Shown here: in pieces, positions 16,855 through 24,947 of the stretch | How the letters are laid out: the number at the start of each line of letters is the position of its first letter | Numbering within the stretch: position 1 is the stretch's first letter | Assembly (NCBI GenBank): GCA_035550735.1 | Contig: DASZOM010000046.1 | Span: 28,456-92,455 of the forward strand | From: JANQRA01 sp035550735 | GTDB taxonomy: Bacteria > Actinomycetota > Acidimicrobiia > Spongiisociales > ZC4RG35 | Reading direction: 5' to 3' | DNA length: 64,000 bases | Translations under genes and position numbers: made by a program | The notes under the pieces: generated by a model | Told to the model about the DNA's origin: nothing | Databases searched by the model: none | What the model saw: the letters and a program-made list of their open reading frames with translations, nothing else

Positions 16855-17495
16855 CCACCGCCGTGGTCGTGTTCCCCGGGGTCAACTGCGAGCGCGACGT
16901 GGTCCACGCCCTGCAGGCGTTGGGTGGCGAAACCGAGCTGGTGTGGCATCGCGAGACCGACCTCTCCGGATTCGACGGGGTGGTCCTCCCGGGCGGGTTC
17001 GCCCACGGCGACGCTCTCCGCACCGGCGCCATCGCCCGCTTCTCCCCGGTGATGAGTGAGGTGACCCGTCTCGCCGAGCTGGGCGCCCCCGTCCTCGGCA
17101 TCTGCAACGGGTGGCAGGTGCTCTGCGAGGCAGGGCTTCTCCCCGGCGCCCACATCCCCAATCGTGATCTCTCCTTCATATGCCGATTCGTCGAGGTCGA
17201 GGTGGTCGACACCGACTCGATCCTGACCCGCGGCGCCGAGCCGGGGAGCCGGCTCCGTCTGCCACTCAACTCGTACGAGGGCAATTGGGTGGATCCCACC
17301 GGTCGGGGACGGGTGGTCCTCCGCTATGTCGACGACCCCAACGGCTCCCAGGACCGCGCCGCCGCGATCACCAACACCCACGGCAACGTGGTGGGGGTGA
17401 TGCCACATCCGGAACGGGCCACCGACGAGCTGATCGGATCCATCGACGGCCAGGTTCTCCTCGAGGGGTTCCTCCACTCACTCCTCCCGGTTTGA
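16851..17495 (+). CDS. purQ: FGAM synthetase glutaminase subunit PurQ
   Basis: Class I glutamine amidotransferase of 214 residues that feeds ammonia to PurL. The nucleophile Cys is in LGICNGWQVL (about 86) and the His/Glu pair is in GVMPHPERATDELIGS (about 185-190). PGVNCERDVVHALQALGGE and VLPGGFAHGDALRTGAIAR are typical PurQ segments. The start overlaps the purS stop by four bases. Two nucleotides after its stop begins a degenerate copy of the purL 5' end. Confidence 0.96.
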   Translation: MTTAVVVFPGVNCERDVVHALQALGGETELVWHRETDLSGFDGVVLPGGFAHGDALRTGAIARFSPVMSEVTRLAELGAPVLGICNGWQVLCEAGLLPGAHIPNRDLSFICRFVEVEVVDTDSILTRGAEPGSRLRLPLNSYEGNWVDPTGRGRVVLRYVDDPNGSQDRAAAITNTHGNVVGVMPHPERATDELIGSIDGQVLLEGFLHSLLPV

Positions 17496-17497
17496 CC

Positions 17498-17596
17498 ATG
17501 CTGACCGGGCCGCTTCACCGCCAACTCGGCATGACCATGATGACCGATGGGGGACGACCCCCCTCCAACCCCCCGCGCCCCCCGGCACGATGCTGA
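17498..17596 (+). CDS. 32-residue proline-rich leader peptide made by a duplicated purL start
   Basis: Bases 17498-17536 repeat the first 39 bases of purL (17590-17628) with 3 mismatches. The upstream copy opens a frame that begins MLTGPLHRQLGMT like purL, then shifts into a Pro-rich tail (PPSNPPRPPARC) encoded by a C-rich stretch that also contains a GGGGG-ACGA-CCCCC hairpin (17549-17562). Its TGA (17594-17596) overlaps the purL ATG by 7 nt, so purL translation may be coupled to it. Whether the peptide is made is unknown; it starts 2 nt after the purQ stop. Confidence 0.5.
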   Translation: MLTGPLHRQLGMTMMTDGGRPPSNPPRPPARC

Positions 17597-19725
17597 CCGA
17601 GCCGCTCCACCGCCGACTCGGCATGACCGATGACGAGTACGAGTCGGCGATTGGGATCCTGGGTCGCGACCCGAACCCGGCGGAGCTGGCCATGTACTCG
17701 GTGATGTGGTCGGAGCACTGCTCCTACAAGTCCTCACGGTCGCATCTCGGCCGATTCCCCACCGATGCCCCCTGGGTGGTCGTCGGGCCCGGGGAGAACG
17801 CAGGAGTGGTCGACATCGGGGATGGCTGGCTCGCCGCCATACGGATCGAGAGCCACAACCACCCGTCGTTCGTGGAGCCCTATCAGGGCGCCGCCACAGG
17901 AGTCGGCGGCATCCTCCGCGACGTCTTCACCATGGGGGCCCGTCCGATCGCCCTCTGGGACCAGATCCGGTTCGGTCCGCTCGACGAGCCCCGCAATCGC
18001 TACCTCTTCCAAGGGGTCGTCTCCGGCATCGCCGGCTACGGCAATGCCGTCGGAGTCCCCACGGTCGGCGGCGAGCTCGAGTTCGACCCCTGCTACACGG
18101 GCAACCCGCTGGTCAACGTGATGTGCCTCGGAATCCTTCGTAGGGAGAGGCTCGTCCTGGGAACGGCGGGCGAGCCCGGCACCATCGCGGTCCTCCTCGG
18201 CAACGCGACCGGTCGCGACGGCATCGGCGGCGCCAGCGTCCTCGCCTCGGCGTCGTTCGACGAGCAGTCGGCAGAGCTCCGGCCCTCGGTGCAGGTCGGT
18301 GATCCCTTCGAGGAGAAGAAGCTCATCGAGGCCTGCCTCGAGCTCTACGAGGAGGGGCTGGTGGTGGGTGTGCAGGATCTCGGGGCGGCCGGCCTGTCAT
18401 GCGCCACCTCGGAACCGGCGGGCCGCGCCGGTGTGGGCATGGATGTCGATCTCGACTCCGTCCATGTCCGGGAACCGGGGATGACCGCCGCCGAGCTGCT
18501 CATGTCCGAGTCCCAGGAGCGGATGATGGCGTTTGTCCCACCGGACAAGGTCGACGACGTGATCGCAGTCGCCGAGCGATGGGAGATCGACTCGGCCGTC
18601 GTGGGGGAGGTGAAACGGGGACCACTGCTCACGGTGCGTCATCAGGGTGAGGTGGTCGTCGAGATCCCGGCGGCATCGCTCGCCGACGACGCCCCTCGCT
18701 ACGACCGGCCTGCGGCACGACCGGATTGGCAGGACGACGTGCAGAGCCGCAGCTTCGACGGTTCCGGGCTGGAGGTCGCCGGGACCCTGCTCGCTCTCCT
18801 CTCCGACCCCGCCATCGGATCGTCGGCGTGGGTCCATGAGCAATACGACCACATGCTCTTCCTCAACACCGTGGTCGGGCCCGGCGCCGACGCCAACCTG
18901 ATCCGGGTTCGCGGGACCAGCAAGGGCCTGGCCGTGTCCACCGACGGCAACGGCCGGCTCTGCTACCTGGACCCGAGAGCAGGAGCCGCCCGGCTGGTCT
19001 ACGAGGCGGCCCTGAACGTGGCCGTCACCGGAGCCAGGCCGCTGGCAATAGTCGACAACCTCAACTTCGGTAACCCGGAGAAGCCCGAGGTGATGTGGCA
19101 ATTCCGGGAGACGATCGAGGGCATCTCCGAGGCCTGCGAGGCGCTGGGCATCCCGGTGGTGGGGGGAAACGTCTCGTTCTACAACGAGTCCGACGGCCTC
19201 GACATCCATCCCACTCCGGTGGTGGGCCTGCTGGGTCTGGCCGATCCGATGCCGGCGACGCCGCCGCGTCTGAGCGCGGCAAGGCCGGGGCTGGAGATCT
19301 GGGAGATCGGCCCGGCCGCCGGCTCCAACTTCGACGGCTCGGCGGTGCAGCGTCTCCACGGCGAGCTCGGCGGTCGACCGACACCTCCCCGGCCCGGCAT
19401 CGCCGGCGAAGTCATCTCGATGGCGGCCGAGCTGGCGCATCGGGCTCCGGTCCTGCACGACGTCTCAGACGGCGGAAGCGCAGTCGCATTGGCCGAGATC
19501 TGCATCGCCTCGAACGTGGGCGCGAGGGTCGAGATCGAGCATCCCTTCTCCGAGGACCCGCATCGGTTCCTGGCCATGGTCGAGCCTGGCACGTTGCAGC
19601 CCTCCCTCCCGGCACGACTCCTGGGAACGGTCGAGGTGGGGCCGATCACCATCAACGGGCAGTCAGTCAGCCTGGCCGAGTCGACCGATGCCTGGGCCAA
19701 TGCCCTCCCCCGCGCCCTGGCATGA
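17590..19725 (+). CDS. purL: FGAM synthetase large subunit PurL (short form)
   Basis: The synthetase subunit of the PurSQL complex, using ATP and ammonia to convert FGAR to FGAM. The 711-residue length is the short form that needs PurS and PurQ. Landmarks are MYSVMWSEHCSYKSSR (about 36-51), the paired AIRS-like halves with GVGGILRDVFTMGARPIAL, VQDLGAAGLSCATSE and VVGGNVSFYNES, and a C-terminal HDVSDGGSAVALAE. ATG at 17590 matches the usual N-terminus (LTEPLHRRLGMTDDEYESAI in part). Its stop overlaps mobA by ATGA. Confidence 0.97.
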   Translation: MLTEPLHRRLGMTDDEYESAIGILGRDPNPAELAMYSVMWSEHCSYKSSRSHLGRFPTDAPWVVVGPGENAGVVDIGDGWLAAIRIESHNHPSFVEPYQGAATGVGGILRDVFTMGARPIALWDQIRFGPLDEPRNRYLFQGVVSGIAGYGNAVGVPTVGGELEFDPCYTGNPLVNVMCLGILRRERLVLGTAGEPGTIAVLLGNATGRDGIGGASVLASASFDEQSAELRPSVQVGDPFEEKKLIEACLELYEEGLVVGVQDLGAAGLSCATSEPAGRAGVGMDVDLDSVHVREPGMTAAELLMSESQERMMAFVPPDKVDDVIAVAERWEIDSAVVGEVKRGPLLTVRHQGEVVVEIPAASLADDAPRYDRPAARPDWQDDVQSRSFDGSGLEVAGTLLALLSDPAIGSSAWVHEQYDHMLFLNTVVGPGADANLIRVRGTSKGLAVSTDGNGRLCYLDPRAGAARLVYEAALNVAVTGARPLAIVDNLNFGNPEKPEVMWQFRETIEGISEACEALGIPVVGGNVSFYNESDGLDIHPTPVVGLLGLADPMPATPPRLSAARPGLEIWEIGPAAGSNFDGSAVQRLHGELGGRPTPPRPGIAGEVISMAAELAHRAPVLHDVSDGGSAVALAEICIASNVGARVEIEHPFSEDPHRFLAMVEPGTLQPSLPARLLGTVEVGPITINGQSVSLAESTDAWANALPRALA

Positions 19726-20297
19726 GCGAAGTACCGCTCGGCGCCATCCTCACCGGGGGCAGGAGCACACGCATGGGATCCGACAAGGCCAAGGTGCTGG
19801 TCGGTGGGGAGACCATGCTGGATCGGGTGGCGAGGGCGATGAGGCGGGTGACCGATCACGTCGTCCTGCTCGGCGCCGATCGCAAGGGTTGGGAATGCTG
19901 GCCCGACTCGGTGCATGTCGGGGGGCCTCTGGCCGGGATCGTCACCGCCCTCAACCGGATGTCTTCGTCGCGGGCATTGGTCGTGGCGGTCGACCAGCCG
20001 TTCGTCGACTCCGCCACCCTGGAGAGACTGGTCGCCGTCGACACCGACCTGCCCGTGGTCCCAGTCGACGAGCATGGAGTGCGGCAGGTGACCTGTGCGG
20101 TCTATCCCCGCACGATCGTGGCGGCGGCCAACGAGGAGGCGGGTCAGGGCGGCTCGATCCAGATGCTGCTCGATCGCGTCTCGTTCCATGCGATCACCCC
20201 GGACGAATGGCGCTCGTGGGGTGAGGACGGGAGATCGTGGTTCAGCGTCGATACCCCTGAGGACGTGGACATCGGCACGGGTCGATTTCCCGACTGA
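19722..20297 (+). CDS. mobA: Molybdenum cofactor guanylyltransferase MobA
   Basis: A 191-residue nucleotidyltransferase. GAILTGGRSTRMGSDKAKVL (about 7-26) is the MobA signature LxGGxSxRMGxDK, followed by GGPLAGIVTAL and a VVAVDQPFVD metal motif. It links GMP to molybdopterin. The 4-nt overlap with purL makes it the last gene of the purC operon, an unusual pairing. A molybdenum enzyme, the xanthine dehydrogenase at 24.9-28.4 kb, is close by; that family commonly uses the cytosine form of the cofactor, so MobA may serve other enzymes. Confidence 0.85.
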   Translation: MSEVPLGAILTGGRSTRMGSDKAKVLVGGETMLDRVARAMRRVTDHVVLLGADRKGWECWPDSVHVGGPLAGIVTALNRMSSSRALVVAVDQPFVDSATLERLVAVDTDLPVVPVDEHGVRQVTCAVYPRTIVAAANEEAGQGGSIQMLLDRVSFHAITPDEWRSWGEDGRSWFSVDTPEDVDIGTGRFPD

Positions 20298-20351
20298 CGG
20301 TTTCACCGTCAGGGGCGTCGGGTACCCGGGACTGCCTACAGAGGAGAGACC

Positions 20352-20579
20352 ATGGCCATTGGGAAGTTCTGGGCGTTGGGTGGCGTGGCAGCCGCAGCCC
20401 TGGCCCTCTTCAGCCGGATGCGACGGCAGGGGACACCCGAGGAGGGGAGTGTCTGGCAGCCCGAATCGACGGGGAGGGCCCCCGATCCGATCGACCAGGC
20501 CATAGCCGAGTCCTTTCCCGCCTCAGACCCGCCTTCGTACGCCGGATCCACCAGCACCGCCGACAGGGACGGTGTCTGA
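20352..20579 (+). CDS. Small protein with a C-terminal ESFPASDPPS motif
   Basis: A 75-residue protein with a short hydrophobic N-terminus (about 5-21), a polar middle and the conserved tail DPIDQAIAESFPASDPPSY. The ESFPASDPPxW/Y motif recurs in many small bacterial proteins of unknown function. ATG at 20352 has a clear GAGGAG Shine-Dalgarno 7 nt upstream (ACAGAGGAGAGACC). It sits 54 bp after mobA and may be read through from the pur operon. Confidence 0.75.
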   Translation: MAIGKFWALGGVAAAALALFSRMRRQGTPEEGSVWQPESTGRAPDPIDQAIAESFPASDPPSYAGSTSTADRDGV

Positions 20580-20672
20580 CGGTCCCAGCGCAATCGTCGG
20601 CAAGATGACTGGTCACCGCGAAAACTTCGCCTGAATCCCGGCCAGGGGCTGGGAAGCCGACCGGTCTCGCCC

Positions 20673-20678
20673 TAGCAT
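20673..20678 (+). promoter_or_regulatory. -10 box (TAGCAT) for purF-purM
   Basis: TAGCAT ends 7 nt before the purF GTG at 20686 with no Shine-Dalgarno. Confidence 0.5.
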
Positions 20679-20685
20679 CGGACTC

Positions 20686-22113
20686 GTGCCCGAGGTGGCG
20701 ATCGCACTCGAAGAAGGGCCCCGCGAGTCGTGTGGGGTGATGGCCGCCTACTCGACCACGGAACGGGTCTCTCACCTCCTCTACTTCGGGCTGTTCGCCC
20801 TCCAGCACCGCGGTCAGGAGTCAGCCGGCATCGCCTCCTCCGACGGGGAGACGGTCACGGTGTTCAAAGACCTCGGGCTGGTGGCACAAGTCTTCGACGA
20901 GCCGGCCCTGGCCGGGCTGGACGGCCACCTCGGCATCGGTCACACCAGGTACTCCACGACCGGGTCCAACAACTGGGCCAACGCCCAACCAGCCCATCGT
21001 CAGGTCGGAGACACCAGTGTCGCCCTCGGTCACAACGGCAACCTGACCAACACCTCCCAGCTGGCGGCTTCGCTTGGCGTCAGCGGGGCCACCACGGACT
21101 CCGACCTGATGGCGGAGGGGATCGCCCGGGCCATAGACGACAACCGCTCCGACGCCCGCGGGCTCGAGGTGGCGCTGATGAAGGTCGCCCCCACCTGGGA
21201 GGGCGCCTTCTCCCTGGTCATCATGGATCAGGGGCGAATCGTCGGTCTGCGCGACCCCCACGGCTTTCGCCCCCTCTGCCTCGGCTCGCTGCCCAACGGC
21301 GGGTGGGTGATCGCTTCGGAGACGGCGGCGCTCGATCTGGTGGGGGCCCGCTTCGTCCGCGAGGTCGCCGCCGGGGAGATGGTCGTCATCGACGCCGGCG
21401 GGCCCAAGTCGTACTACCCGTTCCCCCAGACCCAGCCCGGGCTCTGCCTCTTCGAATTCGTCTACTTCGCCCGACCCGACAGCCACATGTACGGGAGATC
21501 CATCCACGCCGCCCGTCATGCCATGGGACGGGCGCTCTCCGCAGAGCACCCGGCCGCCGCCGACGTGATCGTGCCCGTCCCCGAATCGGGCATTCCCGCA
21601 GCCCAGGGCTTCGCCGCGGCGAGCGGCATCCCCTACGCCGACGGGCTGGTCAAGAACCGGTACGTGGGACGGACCTTCATCGAGCCCACCCAGATGCTTC
21701 GGGACCAGGGCATCAAGCTCAAGCTCAATCCCATACCCGACAACCTGGAGGGCAGACGGGTGGTCCTCGTCGACGACTCCATCGTCAGGGGATCCACGAC
21801 CCGCAAGCTGGTGTCGATGGTGAGGGAGGCAGGTGCCACCGAGGTGCATCTCCGGGTCTCCTCGCCCCCTTATCGCTGGCCCTGCTTCTACGGCATGGAC
21901 ACCTCCGACCGGGAGACCCTGATCGCGAGCCACATGGAAGTCGAGGAGATCCGGAGCCATCTCGGAGCGGACTCCCTCGGATATCTCTCCCTGGAGGGCC
22001 TGCTCGAGGCCACCGGTGTCGCCGACGCCGGCTTCTGCACGGCCTGTCTCTCCGGCGAGTATCCCACCGAAGTCCCGGGCACCGCCGACAAGTACCAGCT
22101 GGAACGTCGGTAA
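20686..22113 (+). CDS. purF: Amidophosphoribosyltransferase
   Basis: Commits PRPP to purine synthesis by forming phosphoribosylamine from glutamine. The 475-residue protein has a short propeptide ending before Cys16 (ESCGVMAAY), the N-terminal nucleophile after processing. FALQHRGQESAGIA, VGRTFIEPTQ and the PRPP loop RVVLVDDSIVRGSTTRK are all present. Four cysteines in the Bacillus-type positions (GLCLFEF, WPCFYGMD, FCTAC) indicate a 4Fe-4S, oxygen-sensitive form. Its TAA is followed directly by the purM GTG with no gap. Confidence 0.97.
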   Translation: MPEVAIALEEGPRESCGVMAAYSTTERVSHLLYFGLFALQHRGQESAGIASSDGETVTVFKDLGLVAQVFDEPALAGLDGHLGIGHTRYSTTGSNNWANAQPAHRQVGDTSVALGHNGNLTNTSQLAASLGVSGATTDSDLMAEGIARAIDDNRSDARGLEVALMKVAPTWEGAFSLVIMDQGRIVGLRDPHGFRPLCLGSLPNGGWVIASETAALDLVGARFVREVAAGEMVVIDAGGPKSYYPFPQTQPGLCLFEFVYFARPDSHMYGRSIHAARHAMGRALSAEHPAAADVIVPVPESGIPAAQGFAAASGIPYADGLVKNRYVGRTFIEPTQMLRDQGIKLKLNPIPDNLEGRRVVLVDDSIVRGSTTRKLVSMVREAGATEVHLRVSSPPYRWPCFYGMDTSDRETLIASHMEVEEIRSHLGADSLGYLSLEGLLEATGVADAGFCTACLSGEYPTEVPGTADKYQLERR

Positions 22114-23088
22114 GTGACGTCATACCGGGAAGCCGGGGTCGACCTCGAGGGGGCGGATCGGCACGTCGAGGCCATCTCCGGAGTCGTCACGTCGACCTGG
22201 GTGGGGGAAGTGCTGGGTGGTTTCGGCGGGTTCGCCGCCGGGGTCAAGCTGCCGAAGGGCATGACCGACCCGGTCCTGATGATGAGCACGGACGGGGTCG
22301 GGACCAAGCTCGACGTGGCCCGTCGAGTGGGGCAATGGGAGGGTGTCGGGTACGACCTGGTGGCGATGTGTGTCGACGATCTCGCCGCAGCCGGGGCACG
22401 GGCGATCGGCTTCGTGGATTACCTCGCCGTCGGTGCACTCAGCCCTGAGCGAGACCGGGAGATAGTCGCCTCGATCGCCGCTGCCTGCTCCGAGGCGGGC
22501 TGTCCCCTGCTCGGCGGGGAGACCGCCGAGCATCCCGGGGTGATGCCCCCGGATGCGGTGGATCTGGCAGGGGCGGCGCTCGGTGTGGTGGAGGCCGGGT
22601 CGGTTCTGGGCCCGGAGAGGGTGAGAGTCGGGGACGTCGTCCTCGGGCTGGTCTCCCCCAATCTCCGCTCCAACGGCTTCTCGCTGGTCAGGGCGGCGCT
22701 GGGCGACGAGGTGGTGACGCATGCCGAGGCCCTGCTCGCCCCTTCGGTCATCTACGCACCCGCCGTGCTCGCCGCCATGGCCACCGGAGCCGTGCACTCC
22801 GCCGCACACGTGACCGGGGGCGGTCTGACGGCAAATCTGGCCAGGGCACTGCCCGCCCGGATCGGGGCGAGAATCGACATGTCCACTTGGGAGCGGCCGT
22901 CTGTCTTCGATCTGATCGCCGAACGAGGTGTCACCGAAACCGAATTGCGGCGTGCCTTCAATCTCGGCATAGGCTTCTGCCTGGTGGTCGACGAGCAGAT
23001 GACGGACGCCGTGATCGAGGCGACAGGACAACACGCGCCCAGGGTGATCGGGCATGTGATCCCGGGCGAAGGAGTGTTGGTCGATTGA
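22114..23088 (+). CDS. purM: Phosphoribosylformylglycinamidine cyclo-ligase (AIR synthetase)
   Basis: ATP-dependent ring closure of FGAM to AIR. The 324-residue enzyme shows SYREAGVDLEGADRHVEAI, MMSTDGVGTKLDVA, YDLVAMCVDDLAAAGA, LLGGETAEHPG and NLRSNGFSLVR. GTG at 22114 directly follows the purF stop, indicating tight coupling. The stop overlaps a TTG that likely starts the thioesterase gene (TTGA). Confidence 0.97.
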   Translation: MTSYREAGVDLEGADRHVEAISGVVTSTWVGEVLGGFGGFAAGVKLPKGMTDPVLMMSTDGVGTKLDVARRVGQWEGVGYDLVAMCVDDLAAAGARAIGFVDYLAVGALSPERDREIVASIAAACSEAGCPLLGGETAEHPGVMPPDAVDLAGAALGVVEAGSVLGPERVRVGDVVLGLVSPNLRSNGFSLVRAALGDEVVTHAEALLAPSVIYAPAVLAAMATGAVHSAAHVTGGGLTANLARALPARIGARIDMSTWERPSVFDLIAERGVTETELRRAFNLGIGFCLVVDEQMTDAVIEATGQHAPRVIGHVIPGEGVLVD

Positions 23089-23879
23089 GCTTCGCCTCGG
23101 CGGGAGCGGTCTTCGGAGGCCCCGGCTCGTGGAAGGCCGAGATCCCCCCTGGTTGGGACATCTTCGGGGTGACCAACGGAGGGTTTCTGGTGAGCGTCGC
23201 CACACGTGCCATGGCGTCAGAGGCCGATAGCCGGGACCTGATCGCGGCCAACGGCATCTTCCTGAACCCGGCCGATCCCGGGCCGGTCGAGGTCGACGTC
23301 TCCACTCTCAAGGCGGGGCGCAGCCTCAGCATCCTCCGAGCGCGGATCAGCCGCGAGGAGCGGCCGCTGGTCCACGTCAACGCGGTTTTCGCCGAGCCGG
23401 GCCGGCCTGTTCCCGAGCAGAACCTGGTGGACGGCGAGCCTCCCGATCTCCCGCCACCCGCCGAGTGTGTGCTGGCGGAGCCTGCTCGGGATGGGACTCT
23501 GCCGCCGCCGTTCGTCGGAATGGTGGAGGTCCGCGGGCATCCGGACGACATGGCCGGCACCTCGGGCGAGAAGACGGGCATTTCGATGATGCGTGGCTGG
23601 TTCCGGCTGAGAGACGGCGAGCCCCTGAATGCGCATGCCGTGGTCATGGCGACGGACTCATTGGCCCCGGCGATCTTCAACTCGCACTACCCGACCGGCT
23701 GGACCCCCACCGTGGAGCTCTCGGTCCAGGTGCGCAATCCCAATCCGCAGGGCTGGCTGGCGTGCCGGTTCACCACCCGTTTCGTCACCGATGGGATGCT
23801 CGAGGAGGACGGGGAGCTGTGGGATGAGGAGGGACGGCTGGTCGCCCTATCCCGCCAGCTCGCCCTCGTCCCTCGCTGA
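23085..23879 (+). CDS. Thioesterase-family protein (TesB-like double hotdog)
   Basis: A 264-residue protein whose layout fits the acyl-CoA thioesterase 4HBT_3/TesB group: an N-terminal hotdog with GVTNGGFLVSVATRAMA (about 28-44) and a C-terminal one with FRLRDGEPLNAHAVVMATDS and TVELSVQVRN. The first in-frame start is TTG at 23085, overlapping the purM stop as TTGA, which makes it the third gene of purF-purM. The last 33 bp overlap the convergent adenine deaminase gene. Substrate unknown; family assignment is moderate. Confidence 0.7.
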   Translation: MSFASAGAVFGGPGSWKAEIPPGWDIFGVTNGGFLVSVATRAMASEADSRDLIAANGIFLNPADPGPVEVDVSTLKAGRSLSILRARISREERPLVHVNAVFAEPGRPVPEQNLVDGEPPDLPPPAECVLAEPARDGTLPPPFVGMVEVRGHPDDMAGTSGEKTGISMMRGWFRLRDGEPLNAHAVVMATDSLAPAIFNSHYPTGWTPTVELSVQVRNPNPQGWLACRFTTRFVTDGMLEEDGELWDEEGRLVALSRQLALVPR

Positions 23880-24887
23880 CACTGCCAGCTCCGACCGAAG
23901 CTGCGCCTTCCGCGTCTCGTCGAGGAACGACGATTCGATGGAATTGGCGGCCAGCGTCGCCAGCTGACTCCGATCGAGCCCCAGTCCCTCGGCAACGCTC
24001 GTGTAATTGTCGCCCACGTAGCCGCCGAAGTAGGCCGGGTCGTCGGAGTTGACACTCACCAGCAGCCCGGAGCCCATCATCCGGGGCAGGGGATGGTCGC
24101 CGACCGTCTCGACCACCTTCAACGCCACATTGGAGAGTGGGCAAACGGTGAGCGGGGTCTGCTCGGAGCGAAGACGGGCGGTGAGGTCGGCATCCTCGAG
24201 ACAGCGGACTCCGTGGTCGATGCGCTCCACACCCAGCACGTCGAGGGCACCGGTGATGTACGCGGGCGGCCCTTCCTCCCCGGCGTGCGCCACGGCCCGC
24301 AACCCGAGCCGGCGCGCCAGGGCGTAGGCGTCGGCGAACAACTCGGGCGGATTCCCCACTTCGGACGAGTCGAGCCCCACCGCCACCACCCCTTCGAGAT
24401 GTGACTCGGCCTGCTGCAGGGTGGCGAGGGCATCCTCACCACTGAGATGACGCAGGAAACAGAGGATCAGGTCGGAGCTGATGTCGTGCCGTGATCGGGC
24501 GTCCGCCATCCCGGAGCGAAAGCCCTCCATGAACACCTCGAATCCGATGCCACGGTGGGTGTGGGTCTGGGGATCGAAGAAGATCTCGGCATGACGCACC
24601 CTGTCGGCGGCCGCCCGATCGAAGTAGGCGGTGATCAGCTCGTAGAAGTCCTCCGGGGTCTGCAGCACCCCGGCACCCTGGTAGTAGATGTCGAGGAACG
24701 ACTGGAGGTTGCTGAACCTGTAGGCGGCCCGGACCGAGTCGACATCGGGGAAGGGAAGCTCGACCCCGTTGCGCATCGCCATCCGGAACATCATCTCCGG
24801 TTCCAGCGTCCCTTCTATGTGGATGTGGAGCTCGGCCTTCGGCAACCCACGGATGAACTGGTCCATCTCGGCAAAGTACTTTTGCAT
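23847..24887 (-). CDS. Adenine deaminase, Aah1-type (adenosine deaminase superfamily)
   Basis: A 346-residue metal-dependent deaminase. The sequence follows the adenine- rather than adenosine-specific group: AELHIHIEGTLEPEMMFRMA, FLDIYYQGAGVLQTPEDFY, VRHAEIFFDPQTHT, GLDSSEVGNPPE, AHAGEEGPPAYI, RIDHGVRCLED and LLVSVNSDDPAYFGG. HxH, the later His, and the final Asp supply the zinc site. It would turn adenine into hypoxanthine, which the upstream xanthine dehydrogenase oxidises. ATG at 24887 was chosen; a TTG at 24896 lies inside the repeat element. It is the last gene of the minus-strand catabolic group. Confidence 0.88.
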   Translation of the reverse strand: MQKYFAEMDQFIRGLPKAELHIHIEGTLEPEMMFRMAMRNGVELPFPDVDSVRAAYRFSNLQSFLDIYYQGAGVLQTPEDFYELITAYFDRAAADRVRHAEIFFDPQTHTHRGIGFEVFMEGFRSGMADARSRHDISSDLILCFLRHLSGEDALATLQQAESHLEGVVAVGLDSSEVGNPPELFADAYALARRLGLRAVAHAGEEGPPAYITGALDVLGVERIDHGVRCLEDADLTARLRSEQTPLTVCPLSNVALKVVETVGDHPLPRMMGSGLLVSVNSDDPAYFGGYVGDNYTSVAEGLGLDRSQLATLAANSIESSFLDETRKAQLRSELAVSARDEGELAG

Positions 24888-24894
24888 CTTTGGC

Positions 24895-24940
24895 AATGAA
24901 ACGTCCCAGGGCCCGATAGTGGGCTCCCATGCATTAGGAA
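24895..24940 (-). repeat. 46-nt repeat element, copy A (after xanthine dehydrogenase stop)
   Basis: On the minus strand it reads TTCCTAATGCATGGGAGCCC and onward to ACGTTTCATT. It matches copy B at 58578-58623 at 38 of 46 positions with no gaps and in the same orientation. The core forms a GCCC/GGGC hairpin. It begins 7 nt after the stop of the molybdenum subunit gene and runs to the start of the adenine deaminase gene. Confidence 0.8.
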
Positions 24941-24947
24941 TCGGGAT

